Positions 32,901 to 47,229 are shown, counted from the first letter of the stretch. The stretch is 64,000 nt of DNA from Taeniopygia guttata (GCF_048771995.1 NC_133027.1:62061501-62125500), one strand, 5' to 3'. A program made the numbers and translations. Notes: a model not told the origin generated them from the sequence alone.

Positions 32901-34100
32901 CTGAAAGGTATTCAGTCACAGTCATGGTGTGTAGAGGCTGGTGAGCAACTACCAAACAGATTTCTCTTTTGATTATGAACCACCCGCAACCTCTAATGCA
33001 GCTCAGAAGGGACTTGAGGGCAACACTGTTGCGCCACAGTTAATGTGCCCGGGGTGAAGAGGACAGGATTACAAAGGCAATTAAAGCTGCAGTGGTGTTT
33101 TGCAAACCTCTCTGATTTTTTTTTCCTTTCCTACCTAAATTTAGTTCTTATGATGGCCAGTAAACTAGGAATTGAGCTAAGACACAGACAGCTGAAGTCA
33201 GACACAAGGATTGAGTCAAGCCACAAGTGGTTTGAACTATTCTGGCTCCTCAAAATTTTCTACTGAAATATGTGAAATATAAGCTTACCAGTGGTGGTGG
33301 TGGCTATCTTGTGAAGATGTCCAGTGGGCAGTTCAGGGAAGAACCTGTTCTTCACAGCTCACCAGTTGATAACAACTCTAATGCAACCAGAAATGGACAG
33401 CTTTAATTTATTTAGCTATAGGATCTTTTAAGAGGTGTCCCAGGGTTTAGCTGTGTAGTGCAACTGAAAACCTTAAGAAAAAAGCAACTTTTTTCATAAA
33501 TGAGAATTTTATTAACAGACAAAATGTATACCCAGCTCTTAACACATTATCTCAAGCTTCAGTCTTTCAGATTTTTATACATGTAGCAGGTCCTCTGGCA
33601 CAAAGTTTGGCCCCTTCTTGCTATAGGCTGTAAGATAAAATCCTTATGAAGCTTTGGGCAAGGGTGTGAAAAATATTTACCTTTTCAGTTTCTGAAATGG
33701 TCTGTAAGTTTTGATTACTAAAGCCAGCAGGGGATAGGGCCTTTTCACTTCCTGCTCCCCATGTACTTTTTGTCGGATGGCTTTTCTAGAGCTGATAATT
33801 GCAGTTTGTATGAGTTTTCCTTAAATTTCTGAGTGTTTCACACCTTTTATGTTCAGGCATTTTGTTACTCCTTTTTGAAGATAGTGAATGTGCATTGAAT
33901 GTGATACCAGAGCACGGAGTTTGCTTTTACCGAGGCTCTCCCAGGTTTTGTAGTGTTGCTATCTGGATTGTATCCTGAATTTCCAAGTTTGAAGGATAAA
34001 GGTATTCCCTCCGACAAGATACCCCCTTGGCCCATTACTGTAAGCATTATTTTCTGGGAGCAAAGGTTACACTTAGCATAGAACACTGGTGAGCACAGTT
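29971..34100. other. Intergenic region upstream of TULP4 island
   Basis: AT-rich DNA with a T run at 30530-30541 and an A-rich run at 31368-31398. Open frames here are short and have no recognisable homology. No gene is supported. Confidence 0.6.
31368..31398. repeat. A-rich low-complexity run
   Basis: Almost pure A, interrupted by one G at 31383. Confidence 0.9.
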
Positions 34101-34485
34101 AATTTTCGCTCGCTGTGGCGTCTGGTGTGAGTCAAAAACGCAGGAATACAGCGCTTGTTATTCTTGCGGGGAGAAGTGTGAAGTACGCGATGGGGCTCGA
34201 TGCCCCAGATATTGGCTCCAACATCCTTTCCTTCTTTCTCAGCCCCGAAGGCAGGAGGGGCAAGCTCGCTCCCAGCGCTTTGCTGTCACATCACGCCCGC
34301 TGTTGCGGTTTCTGGTCTGGCGGGACACAGGCCGTGCTGGCGGCTGTTTCCCCGTCAGACGAGCTGTTCCAAGCCGCGCTGCGGTGTGTCCCGGCCGCGT
34401 CCCGCCGCCCATCCCGGCCCATCCCGGCCCATCCCGGCGCGGCCGGGCTGCCGGCAGGGGCGGAGCCGGGCCGGGCAGGGCGGCG

Positions 34486-34511
34486 GTCACGTGGCGGGGT
34501 CACGTGGCGGG
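34486..34511 (+). promoter_or_regulatory. Two tandem GTCACGTG E-boxes
   Basis: GTCACGTGGCGGG occurs twice without a gap. GTCACGTG is the core recognised by USF1/2 and the MiT/TFE factors (TFEB/TFE3, the CLEAR-like motif). Two sites 13 bp apart lie about one and a quarter helical turns apart. They are just upstream of the predicted exon 1. Confidence 0.8.
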
Positions 34512-34519
34512 GGAGCCGG

Positions 34520-34669
34520 GCCCAGCCGCCGCCGCCGCCGCTCCGGGAGCGGTGAGAGACGGAGCCGGGAGGGCGGGCAGGGAAGGAGGGAGGGGAACAG
34601 GGAGCGGGAGGGAGGGAGCCCGCGGGCGCGAGTGGTCGCCGCCCGCTCTGCCGCCGCTGCCGCGGCGAG
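34520..34669 (+). other. TULP4: Predicted TULP4 non-coding exon 1
   Basis: Inferred from the strong donor CGGCGAG|GTGAGT at 34669/34670 in the CpG island. An alternative donor GAGCG|GTGAGA lies at 34551/34552. The start site is unknown, so the left limit is approximate. The human gene also has its start codon in a later exon. Confidence 0.5.
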
Positions 34670-37600
34670 GTGAGTGCGGGAGGTGGGGCGGGATGGGCCG
34701 GGCGCTGCGCGGGGCCGCGGGCGGCTCCGGGGCTGTTTTCCTTTTGTTGCGGTGGGCGCCGGCCGCGGGCAGGGCGGTCCCGCTCTCTGGGGGCGAGGGG
34801 GTCCCGGTGCGCCGCCGGGACGTGCGCGTTCTCCGCGAGCCGCGTCCTTCCCGCCGCGCTTCCCCCGCTCCCGGCGGGCGCCGGCCGGGATGAGCCCCGG
34901 GAAGGCGGGCGGGAGGCTGCCTGGAGCCCCCGTCCTGCCCGTACACCTGCGGCTTTGGGCCGCGGGGCGGGGGTGCTGCCGCCCTCCCCCGGGGGCCCGG
35001 GAGCGGCCGGGGGGTCCGGGAGCCCCGGGCGGCGGCGGGGAGGGAAGCGCTGGCTCCGGCATCACCTGTGACTCTCCGTGCACCGCCCGTCGCGCTGCCA
35101 TTTGTAAATATTGTTGTCTTTTTCTCCTTTTTTTTTTTTTCCCCTTTCCCCCTACGTTCCCCCGTGCCCCCGCCTTAGCGGGCTGGGGGTGGCGGGGAGC
35201 GCACGGTTCGGAGTCGCGCCCCGCGATGTGCAGAGATCCGCCTCAGGAGCGCAACTCCTTCTCATTCTTTGTGTTGTGTCTTCTCGTCGTGCCTTTCAGT
35301 AAGCGTCTGTGTGCGAACGTGTTCCAGCACCTTGGCTTCCTAAAGGTTTCCGAAAAAGTGCAGGAATCGTTTACCAGTTCAGTGCTTAAATTTGACCGAG
35401 ACATTAGAACAGGCGATTAAAAACAGCTGTATGGGGTGAGATCAAAGGTCTGTCTTGTTTGGATTGCCGTTTCTGCAAGTGGCACATAGCAGATGCTTAG
35501 GAAACACCATAACAACAGGGTGAGCGTGCTGTGATTCTTTGGGAAACCAGCCAGGCCTCCAGCAATTTGAGGTTAAGGGATTGCCTGAGTCAAATGTGAT
35601 GTTTTTGTATTTAAGAGTCCTTTTTTGCCAATGGCTTAGATATACATGTTTTTCAAACAAAAACTAAACAAAGGCTTTTAATAGAAAATGTTTATCTTAA
35701 AAAAATATAATTGCAGTCATATTATTGTCATAGGTAGTTTCATTTTGCCAGGATTATATTTGCTTGTCCAAGGATTACTGATTCATGAGCAACATCCTGT
35801 GTTTTGAATAGGTAAGGGGTATTTGAAATGGATATTTTCTATACCAATGAAAACTGTAAATTAAAAAAAAATGTTTCTTAATATTTGTTTTTACAAATAA
35901 TTTGCAAAATTTAAATCTTAAAGTAACTGTTTAATAAAATGAAGTCTAGTAAAAGCTGTGTCAAAATAGCAAGTGTTTTACCGTAATACAATATTGACAG
36001 CTTTGGAGATGATCATATGAAGCCCTAACATTTAACTGTTTATATTTAAGCTTAAAGACTTAAATTGTTGTCTTATTGTGTCAAGATTTCTGGTAAAGTT
36101 ATGTTGAAGATACCATCACAGATTTTTCCACAATAGCAAAATCATGGTGATCCCCGGGGATGCTAGCTGTCAGCTTGATCCTGTAATCCTAATTCAAGAA
36201 ATAGCTTCACGCCAGTAGTTCCTAACCTGATTGCTCTTATAAGGAACATTTGCACGAGTGGGCCTCATTTTTCACAGGCAGTGGGAATGTCAGGCAAAGT
36301 AGAGCTATTTCAAAAAACTGCATATTCCCCCACGCCCCCAATGGAATTTTGTAAGAAGGTCATTAGCAGTTTCTTGGGGGCTGAAAGGAGGTAGTGGGTT
36401 GATAGTATATATAGATAGCTATTTATAAGATTAAAAATAGCTCAGAAAACTGACAACTATAATTGTTATGAATGATTTTCATAGAAAGACAATTTATTTT
36501 TTTGTGCATTGCATCACTGCTTCTGACAACAGACTGGATTTCTCACCTAGTCAACAGGTGTTTATTGTAAAACCCTTAACACATTCATTGTTCTATGTTG
36601 AACTATACTGAGCCCGTGGTGGACAGTTTAAAATATTAATTGTATTTCCTTCAGTAAAGCAATGAATAGATTTAAATGGTTCTGTTGTGAACTTTTACCA
36701 AGAAAGCTGTTGTCATGCAGCTGATTAATTTTTATCACAAAAAATTGATTCAGCTGAACTTTCTAGTCTTTATAAAAAGTTGTACTTGTTTTATGTAGTT
36801 ATTAAGCATTCTTATAATACACAGCTTTTGGCATTGCTTTTCATTAGTAGGTCTCAAAGCACCTTGCAAAATAATTCAGTGTAATTATTCTCTTCTTATC
36901 TTAGGGTAATTATTATCATGTAATCTAGTGCTCATAAAGAGATCATTGTCTGCTGTGATTGCTATGAGAAGCTCTAATAATAAAATCAGACTTTTTGATT
37001 TCATTCTTTTTTTTACAATAAAACCCCAACAAACTCACCTTTCTGTTTCTGTTGTTCATTTAATGAGGACTGAAGTAATTTCATACCAGACCTTCCATGC
37101 CAGTGTTGGGAGCTAAACCTATGCTTTATGGAGGACAGACTTCTCTTCCTAATGTCAGAAGAAACCTTGCTGAAAGCTTAACTAAATTCATTGATGAGCT
37201 GGAAAATGCTTCAAGGACAGTTCCTGTTAAGGTGGTCAGGTACTAATGGTGCACATCTCTAGTTCAGTCACCAGGGAGGTTGACTGCTCAGACTTTGTCT
37301 GTATGATATCTCTTGATATCTATCAGTATTAAAAAAAAGTGTGTGAATGAGTGAGTTACATGGCCATCATCCTCATATCTTAGGTGTTTTGCTTCATTTC
37401 TACTATGGTAGAATTGGTGGAAATGGTACAGAATATTTCATTTTTTTGAGTCACTATTAGTGTCTCATTTTTGTAATGCATCTGGTGGCAGAACAACTTC
37501 TGATGCTAGGGCTGTGAAGTACACGTCTTTAAGTTATTTTCTAACTGTCTCTATCAGTTGGGATGTGCAGTTAATTATCACTAAGCACATTATTAGTGCA

Positions 37601-40600
37601 TTTTCATAATTACTTTAGGACTTGAGGTCTTATGATGGGTTGATAGTTGGCAAAATAGAACAAAAGGTTGGTGTTTTTTTAAAAATTCAAGATAATATAT
37701 TAGATCATTGTCATTTAGGGATAAAATACAGATTAGGAAATGTATGGTAGATTTAATAATGGAAAAATTATATTTTGAAAACTGTATAGTGTACTATATG
37801 CTAAATAATATGGGAACTGTATTCCTAGACAGTGTAATGCTGTCAAGAAACAGAAGCTTGTATAATTTAGATCTAAGTCATAAACCTTTTATTAAAGAGA
37901 ACAAAGGCTTAGCTACTGTAATAAAATGTTTGTCAGAAGATGGGCAGGTGTGGACAGTGATTTCAGCTGGCTCTCTGTAGAAACAATGCCTTCTTGTTGC
38001 CAGACTTGCATTTAGATTTCACTTCGATTTGTGTGGTTTTGGGTTATTTGGAAAAAGGTCCAAGAAGAAATGTTTTGAGAAGTCCAGTTTCAAGAAACAG
38101 CCTGTTGCTGTGCCCATTGTTTTTGTGTGACTCTTGTTTTGATCTATGTTTTTATTATTTGAACCATTGTTTCTCTGTTGTATAATTTTTATTAATGCCT
38201 TGTTTACATAATTTTACAGTATTTAAAACTTTAATATCTTTTAAATGGTTCACAATAATAGTTTTTACTTTGTGCTCACACCCGTGAAAGGCCTCAGTAT
38301 TACTCTGTGCCATATCCTTGATAGCTATAAGATATCAGATCTGGTCTGGAGAACGTCCCGCTGGAAAGCTGGGCTGTGTAGTGTGGAGGTCTTTTGTTGC
38401 CTTCTGCATAGTTTGAGAGCTAACAGACCCAGCTGATAGTCATACACTTTCCTGGTGCCCTGGGTTTGATTAGTCTCCAACTTCCTTGTCTAGTGCAAAA
38501 TACTCTTTGCAAAACATTAACTCGAAGGCTCGCTCTTCCATTAGAATAAGAAAGATGTAGCATGTCCAAATACATCAATCCATCCTATCAGTTCGTCCTC
38601 TGCTTTGTATGTGCCATGGAGTAGATACCTCTCCTTTGAAAACACTCTTTTAATGGGATATTTGTTGAAGCAAGTATCTAGCAGCTGAACTGTTTTCTAA
38701 ATAAAATTTTCTCTTGTTTCACTAGTTTGAACAGTAAATTTCAAAGGTGGCCAAATCCATGCATATAGCCATTTAAAGAGAATTGGTGCAAGAGAATTAC
38801 CAGTGGTCTATGGTACCGCTTAAGCAGACAAAAGACAGGAAAAGGAGCCATAAATGTTGGACGCAATATGCAAGAAAAGAATCCGTCTGCATGTATAGCA
38901 AGAATATGACAGAAGAGCAGTGTTTTTGAAGATAAGTAGCAAGTAAAGTTATTGGGAAAAGCAAAGGTTGACTGCCTGCTGTGATTGTGATGGATCACAG
39001 TCCACAGGAAACACTTTAGATGGAGAAAGACCATAACTAACAAAATTCTTAAATGAGGGAGAAAGCACTCTCACTTTTATTCTCTTTTGGATGCGGTATC
39101 TAATACAATGGGAACCTTGATCTTTTGAGCATGCAAGCATTAGTAGCAATGTTATTGCTTTCTCTGCTTTATAAAGAACAGATCTCTCTATTCTAATGGA
39201 ATGGTGGGATGACTTTTATGAAATCCTTTCAGTTGTAAATAACTAAAAAATGAAACACAACCCTAGAGATCTACCTATTTAAAATCTGATTAAAATACAC
39301 AGAAGGTAGATTGACTAACACAAATCCTGTCTTGCAGATCATAGAGGGTATGGATAATAGTTACTGTTGTGTAAAAATAGAAAGAAATGTTACTCATAAA
39401 GCTATTTTAAGTGTTAAGCAAAAGTTTTAAGGGGGAGTGAATTCAGCTAAAGAAGGAGGAAGAGTTACATACTTGTGGTGTCTTCCCCAACTCTCACGAG
39501 TCATGTAAGTATATTAAGAACTGTTACTATATAAATATCTTGGCTGCCATACAAGTGCCCTACATAGTGTTTGGAAATGAGGGACTTGAGCAGTGTAGGT
39601 GTTGAACCAGCTTTAGATATTGTACCTTCTTTTTTCCCAGGCACAAAAATATGGACCTATGAATGGCATATCAGCTCAGACCAGAGGTGTTTCTACATCA
39701 GTATCTTGTTTTTAACAGTGAATGATAGCAGATGCCCAGGGCAGAGTATGATAGGGTGTACAAATAGCTGGATGTCTGAAGGGAAGTGTCGCTGGGCTCT
39801 AGCAGGGTGCAGTTTAGGGGTTTGTGGGCAGATGGTACTTAATCATTTGGGTTTTAATAGTTGTGGTGAATTGATGCCATCTTTTTTTTTTGAACCCTTG
39901 ATAGCTTTAGCATCTGCAGCATACTGTGACACAAGAAAGGCAAAAGTTTAACATGTCCGTTTTTAGTTCCTCTGTTGCCAGCTTAAGAGTTACAATCCTC
40001 CATGCCTTTAATTTGCTTGATGTAAAACCCTGTTATTTTTAATTTGTAAAATTTGATAAGGAACTTTTTATGGATAAAGTTGAGTACTTGATGAGAACAT
40101 TCCATGAGAACACAGGCCTTGTATGCAAATTTCCTGTTTACTGTGAAATATAAAGAAAGGACTATTCATAGAAGTTCTTTTCACTTTGAGTAAACTCCAT
40201 TCATCTTAACATGGAACCTGAGAAATGCTATAGCAAGTTTTGGTCTTAATAATGTATCTTTTTGTAAAGACTGTGGCATTCCTATCTACTGTATATGAAT
40301 TCTATCTGAAGAAATATTGTGAGCACAAAAAGCTGGCCTGTGGAAAGTAATTTCCAAGTTTATAAGTTTGAAGAAAGTTTTGATTGAGGTTTTAGAAGAG
40401 CTTTCTATAGTTGTATAGTAGAAGACTGGTTGTATCCTGTCCCAGTAGTCATTCAGAAAAAAATACATTCCTGAATAATTTGGAAACATAACAATATGTA
40501 AATGAAATGGCTCTTTCCTGTGGTCAGTAGGAACTTAATCTGTAAAAAATCTTAAAAATTAAGATTCACTTACTCTGTTAAAAATAATTTTTTAGCTTTC

Positions 40601-42053
40601 ACTTAATCTGTAAAGAAATAATGATGTAAGTTAAATGGGTTTGATTTGCATTTCCTGCCTTGGATTGGACTGGAGTCTGTTGAGAGCTTTTCTAGTTTGA
40701 TGTGGACTTATCCCTGGTTAGGATTTCTGCTTCCTTCTCTTATCTGGTAGGGTTTGTTAGAAGATCATTAATGATGTTTGATGCTTAAAGTTTGATGCTT
40801 TATGGCACAAGTATATATGTATTTATTTTTTTCATTTGTCATCAGAAAATGGGGCTACAGCTTCCATTGTCCAGTAAGTGTTTATGAATTCAATTGGCTA
40901 TAGCAATTAAAGTGTTTGAATTCTGGGAGAGCATTAAATAAATAAATTTGTATTTTATATTGACCTGGGAAGCTATGCAGTGAAAATCTGCTAACTTGCA
41001 TGAATGATCAAGGGATAAAATTAAACCAGCTCATGTTACAGGTATGCAGTTTGAAACCATTTGCTGTTTTTCCAAAGTGGAGATGAATATATAAAATAGA
41101 TTAAAAATAGATTACAGCAGTGGGGGAAGGCATATGGTTCTTCTGAAGATACCTATATGAAGTTTAGTGTGAATTGTAACATTATGAGCATAATGAGCAG
41201 GAATTAGTCTGTTTCTCTCAACAGCCAAAGCTTTGATGCAGCAATAGGGTTCCATTAAAAGCAAATACAAATCATAGGATGAAGTCCTTTTTCTCCAAGT
41301 TACAGACCTTTTAGAAGTGGATTCCTTCCAGATTTTGCCAGCCTACTGAGGAGACATTGTCTTCCATTACACCAGTAGAATAACCCTGTGGAACATGTAT
41401 TAAATCCAATAGAAGGTATTTTCTGGTGTTGCAAAGAGAATTTTTGAATTTGAAAGTCTGTTCACTGGACCTGTAATAAGATTGAGGAAAGTATACTACA
41501 TAAAAAAGTATAATTTGAGCTCAGTACTTGTGCTAGGAGTGTGCCTGTACAGTATTAGTGCCTCCTCCCAGAGGCCTCAGGGGCTCATGCTGGGTAAGTG
41601 CAGTGGCAGCATCTTCTTGAAAGCACCTCAGCCTGCATGCTGCAGGTCTGATTAGAAAGGTGCTGGAATGCTCTTCTACAGAGGAGATGGACATGGAGAG
41701 AAGACATAAGTAAACCAGCAAAGATGAGGTATACTCTCACATGTCATCCACATATTATCATGAGAACTGTATATTATATACTTTGCAGTAGCAAATTGCT
41801 GACTGTGTCTTTTAGGAAAAGATATCCTGTCAAAAAATACCCATATCTGATGGATGAATAACCAATACATGGATGACAGAGAGATGGTGAAGGTGCAGCA
41901 GCAGGGGTGAAATGAAGCAGTATGAGAATTTAATAACCATGTTGACTCTTAGGTAGGATTCATGATGACTTTTAAAAGAAAGGATTTTAGAGACTGGCAG
42001 CTGTGGCTTTTGCATGGTATCTTTTAAATCCTATTAAGGAGTTATAGAGGACT

Positions 42054-42071
42054 ACCCCCCCCGACCCCCCC
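42054..42071. repeat. C-rich low-complexity patch
   Basis: Two C runs of 8 interrupted by GA. Followed by a short direct repeat TACTCACTTT at about 42081-42100. Confidence 0.8.
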
Positions 42072-45000
42072 ACAAACTAGTACTCACTTTTACTCACTTT
42101 TATTAATAAAGGAATTGGAAATTGCTCTTTTTTCAAGGATTTAAATGAGAAACCACTGAAGAAAGAGTGATGTTTTAGCTTGAGAGTTGAGGAAGAGGAT
42201 GTATAGAAAATTCTTAAAATACAATTTCATTTTCAGTACTGTATTGGTCTGTTTTTCAGTTATTAATTCAGAAAGCAGATAACCTGAATGGTAGTTGTTC
42301 TGGGCTAAAAGTGACCATTAATGCTGCAACATCTCATAAAAGATATCCATGCAATGCAACAGTAAAGTCTTTTGTCTCTGTCATAGGCAGTTGATGTTCC
42401 AAAGGTTGGTTAGTTGTCTTCCCCTTCTCCCTTCAGAGTTTGCTTTAAATATTTCTGGTGGCTTGGAGAGAAAATATTTGTGATTTGATTATCTGGTGCT
42501 GTGGTGCCAGAGCAAGCTCTTGCAGTTCTAAAATAGTATTACTTGTTAAAGCTCCGGAAATACTAGGGAAACTTTGTTCCCTGCTTTGGATTTGAATTTG
42601 TGTCCATCCTTATCATCCAAAGATGCCAGGGAAACCAAGAAATAGCCAGCATTTTTAAAATGAAAATTCTCTTGAAACAATCAAATGATCTTTGCATGGG
42701 AAATGATAAAATTTTTATAGTGCCTTCAGGAGGAGATTTGCTACTTTTGCTACTTTTTGTTAAAAAAAATACAATGGGACAGATACATTGTGAGGATTTG
42801 GATCATACTGATTTGCCTCCAGCGGTGTTGTCACAGCTTTGACAAATATCATGAGTCCATAGTGATGTGCAACTGTCTGTTTCCACTTACATTTACTTGT
42901 GCTTTGTTTTGTTGTTGTGGAGACAAGATCTCAGGCTTTCTGAACCTAGAACTTGCTCAAGCTGTGAATAACTTTTCTGCCTTGGAGTATCCTAAGAGAT
43001 CTGGGTTGTTGTCTTCTTCACTGGCAGGACTAGTGTGGAAGGACTGAATGGAAAATCCTTAAGTGCTGACATTGTTCAGTTTTGTTTCTGTTTTGATTGT
43101 CCCTAATGACATCTTTAAGTGCACCCATCCACGTGTGGGGTGATAACACTTGATAAGAATAGGCTTGAGGAGATGTAGGTTTAATGGAGAAAGCACTGGA
43201 GAGCTAAGGAGTTGATTGATGAGTTCTTTCAGTTTGTGCTCTTAATTAGGCTGTGAGCTTGGGGCATGGGGGGTGTATTGTTTATGTGTATTTTCATTTG
43301 TTGTTTGTTATGGTTTTGATTTCAAATTATTTTTCAATGGTTAGGGCGGTTTCTTCCAGTCTTTCTGGTTGAGTTAGGACCACATTTCCTGGATGTTGGT
43401 ATTGTTACTCTTTGCCTTCATTGAAATTCACAATTTTGTGAATCTGTGGAATGCCAGGCAAGAAACTGCATTTTTATTCCTTCCTGATTTCCTCTACATC
43501 TTTTTAGCAAATATGATCTTTATAGAAATGAGAAATCTTGGGGGTTTCTTTTGTTTAGTTTTAATACTCCTTATTCTGTTAGCTGATCTAAAAACCTACC
43601 TGGAAAATTACTCCAATTTAAAAATAAATAACAATTGCATGCAGGCATACTTGGCTGCACAGCAAGATCTATTTTTAGAGAAGGTTTCTGCCCTGTTTTT
43701 ACTTCATTTTAGATTCAGAGTTTTACCTTCATTTGAGACATCCTAAGGAATTTTGGCTTCTTTTCCAGTCCATCAAAATAGATAAATACATGCATCCTCT
43801 GGATCAGATTTCAGAATTGTTTTTGTAAAGGAAGCCACGCTTATCTTTAGGTAACCTCAGGTATTCCAGTAATTCCTAAGGGTGTGTTTTGAGGTTCTGC
43901 CTCAGCTTGTTTGGTGTTTACTTGTGAGTCTTGTGGTTGGAAAGGTGAAGTAGGTTGTCGGAAGCTGCCGGCATGTGAGTACAACAACTTAAAAAATAAT
44001 TGCATCCTCATGCAAATGGTTGTTCTGATGAAATGATGATTTAGAAAAAAACCAAATCCATCCTATGTCAGTCTAAAGTAACACCTAAATTTTTTTTTGT
44101 GCACTAGTTGATGATTACAGCAGCAGACTAGGAGACAGAACTCCAGTACTTCTCTCTCAATTCTACCGTAAGCTTCTTTATTGCCTTGAGATGCTTAAAT
44201 TGTTCTTTACTTAGCAGTATAATGGGAATAATGCTATTTTACTGCTTTTCTTAGACTCACTGACACTAATAGAGCACTCTTAGGACACTGGATAAAGGGT
44301 TCACAATATCAGGGTCATGTTAAAAGAAATCATGGTGTAGTTGGAATAGAGCCAAATGTTCACTCAACTGAAGATGACTAGTCTAGGTACACCTTAAGCT
44401 AAAAAGGTTGCAGAAAGAGAGGGGCCTGAAATGGGGCAGGTGAAATTATAAATACTGTTATGCAACTCCTTATTTCCTGATGTTCTTGTTGATTATTGAG
44501 ACTGTGAACTCTTGGCTTATCACTTAATGTCTGTAAACCATCAGAACAATGCTGCTGAAGTTACAATACTTCAAAATATTACTAATAATGGCAAAAGTGC
44601 AGGCTGGATGAGGTACCCAGATAGGGTATGTACTTGAACCTATCCCCTGAAGTGCACTTGTGTTGAAAAACTCCATGTGTTTGTAGCAGACAGTAAATCA
44701 CAGGGTCCACACTGTTGCTTAGAGTACTGTGTGTTGGGAGTTTTGGGAGTTAGCAATGACAAGACTTTATCACTCATTCATTGGTAAGGGTGTATTTGTG
44801 AAAAAAGGTTAGTGCATTTTATTCACCCCTATGTAATAGAAAACATATCTGTGGAGTATTCAGCTTTATTCATAGAGATGCTTTTTGGCTGCAGATATTT
44901 ATGTAAGGTTGTGGGAGTTTTCATTTTCACAGTCCTTTAGCAATGTTTGTATTTACTCAAGCAGTACAAATAAAGCAGGGATGCTCTTTTGTTGGAAAGT

Positions 45001-46441
45001 CTTAGCCTACCTGTTTAGGGTTGTTTCTGGAGAAGAGACTGCTAATTTCTGATGCAATTTTCTTTAATACTTAAGTCAGCTATTATGCCCCAGATTTATT
45101 TTTGGATAGTGTCGTATACAATATGCAAAGTATAATTTATCAATGTCAATGTTAAGATGAAAAGGAAACATTAGGGTTATGTAGTCTGAAGTTCCACACA
45201 GCACTGTCTTTGGATTATACATGATGAGTACTTACATTAAACTGGTATTCTTTTCAGAGTCAATAAGATGTAAATTCATAATACAGGTATGAGGCTTGCT
45301 CTCACACAGTCCACTGTTAACAGCCTGCTGTTGTACCTGGATATAGGCAGAGACCTTGTGAAGAAGAGAACTGTACTCCAGGCAGAGAGGCAAATATAAA
45401 ATTCCTTGGGTCACACAGAGGAGTAGGAAAAGTCAAGAAGGTCCTTTTTTTGTGGTTTGTGGGTATTTAGGTGCAAATGTTTATTTAGAAATTTGCCTGA
45501 ACAAATGAAACATGCCATGAAAAATGCAATGAAGAGAATCACATTCTTTTGTGATAATTTTCTTCACTATGTTTCTCAAGTTGTGATGGGAAGCTTCCTG
45601 TGTATCTCACCTTGAGCTACTTGTTACCTCTCTGTCCACGTCTTGTTCACCTATCCTTTTTTCTTTCTATTTTTTGAGGGACTTATTCTTTGCCTTTGCA
45701 GGTTTGCTTATATTCTTTGAGTAACAAGTAAATTCAGGGATCTCTCAGGGATTTAAATTCATCAGAAGATGATAGCACTGTCATTTTTCTTCCTTTTTCT
45801 CTCTGCATTTTTGAGTTGTTCTTTCAGGACAGGCTCCTGTGGCTATGTGGACGATAGTGTGCACAGATCCTCAAAGTGAAACTGTTAAGGTTTTTGCTCT
45901 CTAGACTGTGATATTTGTTAGATGGCCTGTACCATAGTACTCAGGTCTTCTCTTTCAAGCTTTTCTTGCAGGATATTTCAAAGCTGTCTGTTTTAAAGTG
46001 GAATAAGTGATGACAGGGGGGGAGAAGTTGGGGGAGATGCTGGATTCTATACCAAATGAAACTCAAAGAAGTGCACAGCTTGTTTGCAGCATTAGGTTCT
46101 CTAGTGCACTTTGCAGCACACTTGCTGTGAACTGAGAGCCAGAGACCTTTTGTTCACCGTTTTAGAAAATTTCAGGCCCAGAACTCTGGTCAAAACAGTA
46201 TTTATACAAAAAATGGTGTATAGTCACTGCTCTGAAAGCCATAGTCTCCCTTCTGATGTTAAGGTTTTTGGATCGTACTCTCTACTATTTGAAGGATCAA
46301 AGGCTTAATGAATGAGATATTTCAAATTGTGAATTTTTTGCTCTAGCACTCATTCACATGCAGTACCTTCTGCAGATTTTTTTCTGGTATTTAGTAACAA
46401 AGTGAACAGATTTTCCTCAAGTAGGTTTGTTCAGTCTTTGC

Positions 46442-46463
46442 TTTTTTTTTTTTTTTTTTTTTT
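46442..46463. repeat. Homopolymer T run (22 T)
   Basis: Twenty-two consecutive T on the plus strand. Confidence 0.95.
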
Positions 46464-47178
46464 GGTCTCCCTCTAGATTCAAAATTTTTACTGATTATAA
46501 ACAAGGCATTCTCTCATGTTGGTGATAAGTCTAAATCTGCCTTGGGACAATTGCCTCTTTCTTAGCATGATGTCAGTGGAAAGCCTGAAAATACTGACAC
46601 ACAGCAGTTTGCTTTCTCAGCTAGAAAAGCATTGTTGATTGTCAATGCTTGTTAGGTCCTTTGTATCATAGAAATTGGTTGTGTATAACATCGTAGTGAC
46701 ATCCTTTGGTCAAATGCCCTGACTCTTCGTGGTGATACCCACAATCAGCAGGGCATCATGGTGTGTTCATGGCTTGAGAATATTAAGACATATTTTGCTG
46801 AACCTAGGCCTTGATCATCTGGAAAGATTTCTTCTTGCTTTCTACTGCTCTTTTTATTTTTTTGTTGTTATTGCATGTTTTTGTCATGCAGAAATGAAAA
46901 TGAAACAAAGGTACACAAGTTTTGGGTTGAGACAAATGTATTGGTTGTCAGAGAGGTATTTTTGCATGTTCTGTCCTGTTCCCCCAGCGGTGTTTTGTGG
47001 TTACAGCAGTAGCCAAAAATATGTCTGGAAAGAATCCAGCATGAGGATAACACACTTTTCTTAGGAGCATGTAATCTGTATAATTTTTTAAGGCAAACAC
47101 CTATTATATATTTTTATCAGTTGAGTCTTTAGAAGAATAATATGAAGAGAATCACTGCCTTACTAAATTTTTTTTCAG

Positions 47179-47229
47179 CATTTTCCTCTCTTTTGCTTAA
47201 TTGCTGATTAAGCAAAAGAGAGGAAAATG
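47179..47229. repeat. Perfect 23-bp inverted repeat with 5-nt loop
   Basis: The left arm 47179-47201 (CATTTTCCTCTCTTTTGCTT plus AAT) is exactly complementary to the right arm 47207-47229. The loop is TGCTG. The right arm belongs to a 40-bp tandem repeat that continues to 47283, and the left arm is an inverted copy of it. Confidence 0.97.

Larger units (their letters stand above)
34200..35110 (+). promoter_or_regulatory. TULP4: CpG-island promoter of TULP4
   Basis: About 900 bp of very GC- and CpG-rich DNA in an AT-rich neighbourhood. Near its middle is a perfect 13-bp tandem duplication (34486-34511), each unit carrying GTCACGTG, a USF/TFE-type E-box. Three CCCATCCCGG-type units lie at 34408-34437 and a CCG-trinucleotide run at 34525-34541. 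No TATA box is seen. Downstream, the donor GGCGAG|GTGAGT at 34669/34670 defines a likely first exon. Confidence 0.88.

Noticed and set aside
34115-35420. Long open frames (up to 248 codons) on both strands at the TULP4 island
   Set aside because: Same reason: GC-driven frames in a CpG island with no recognisable domain. Several would cross the strong donor at 34669.
38741-39149. Two overlapping minus-strand frames in TULP4 intron 1
   Set aside because: No homology, no splice support and ordinary composition. Treated as chance frames.
47179-47229. MicroRNA precursor at the 23-bp hairpin
   Set aside because: The stem is perfect with no bulges, the loop is only 5 nt, and the arm belongs to a tandem repeat. 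A fold-back duplication explains it better.
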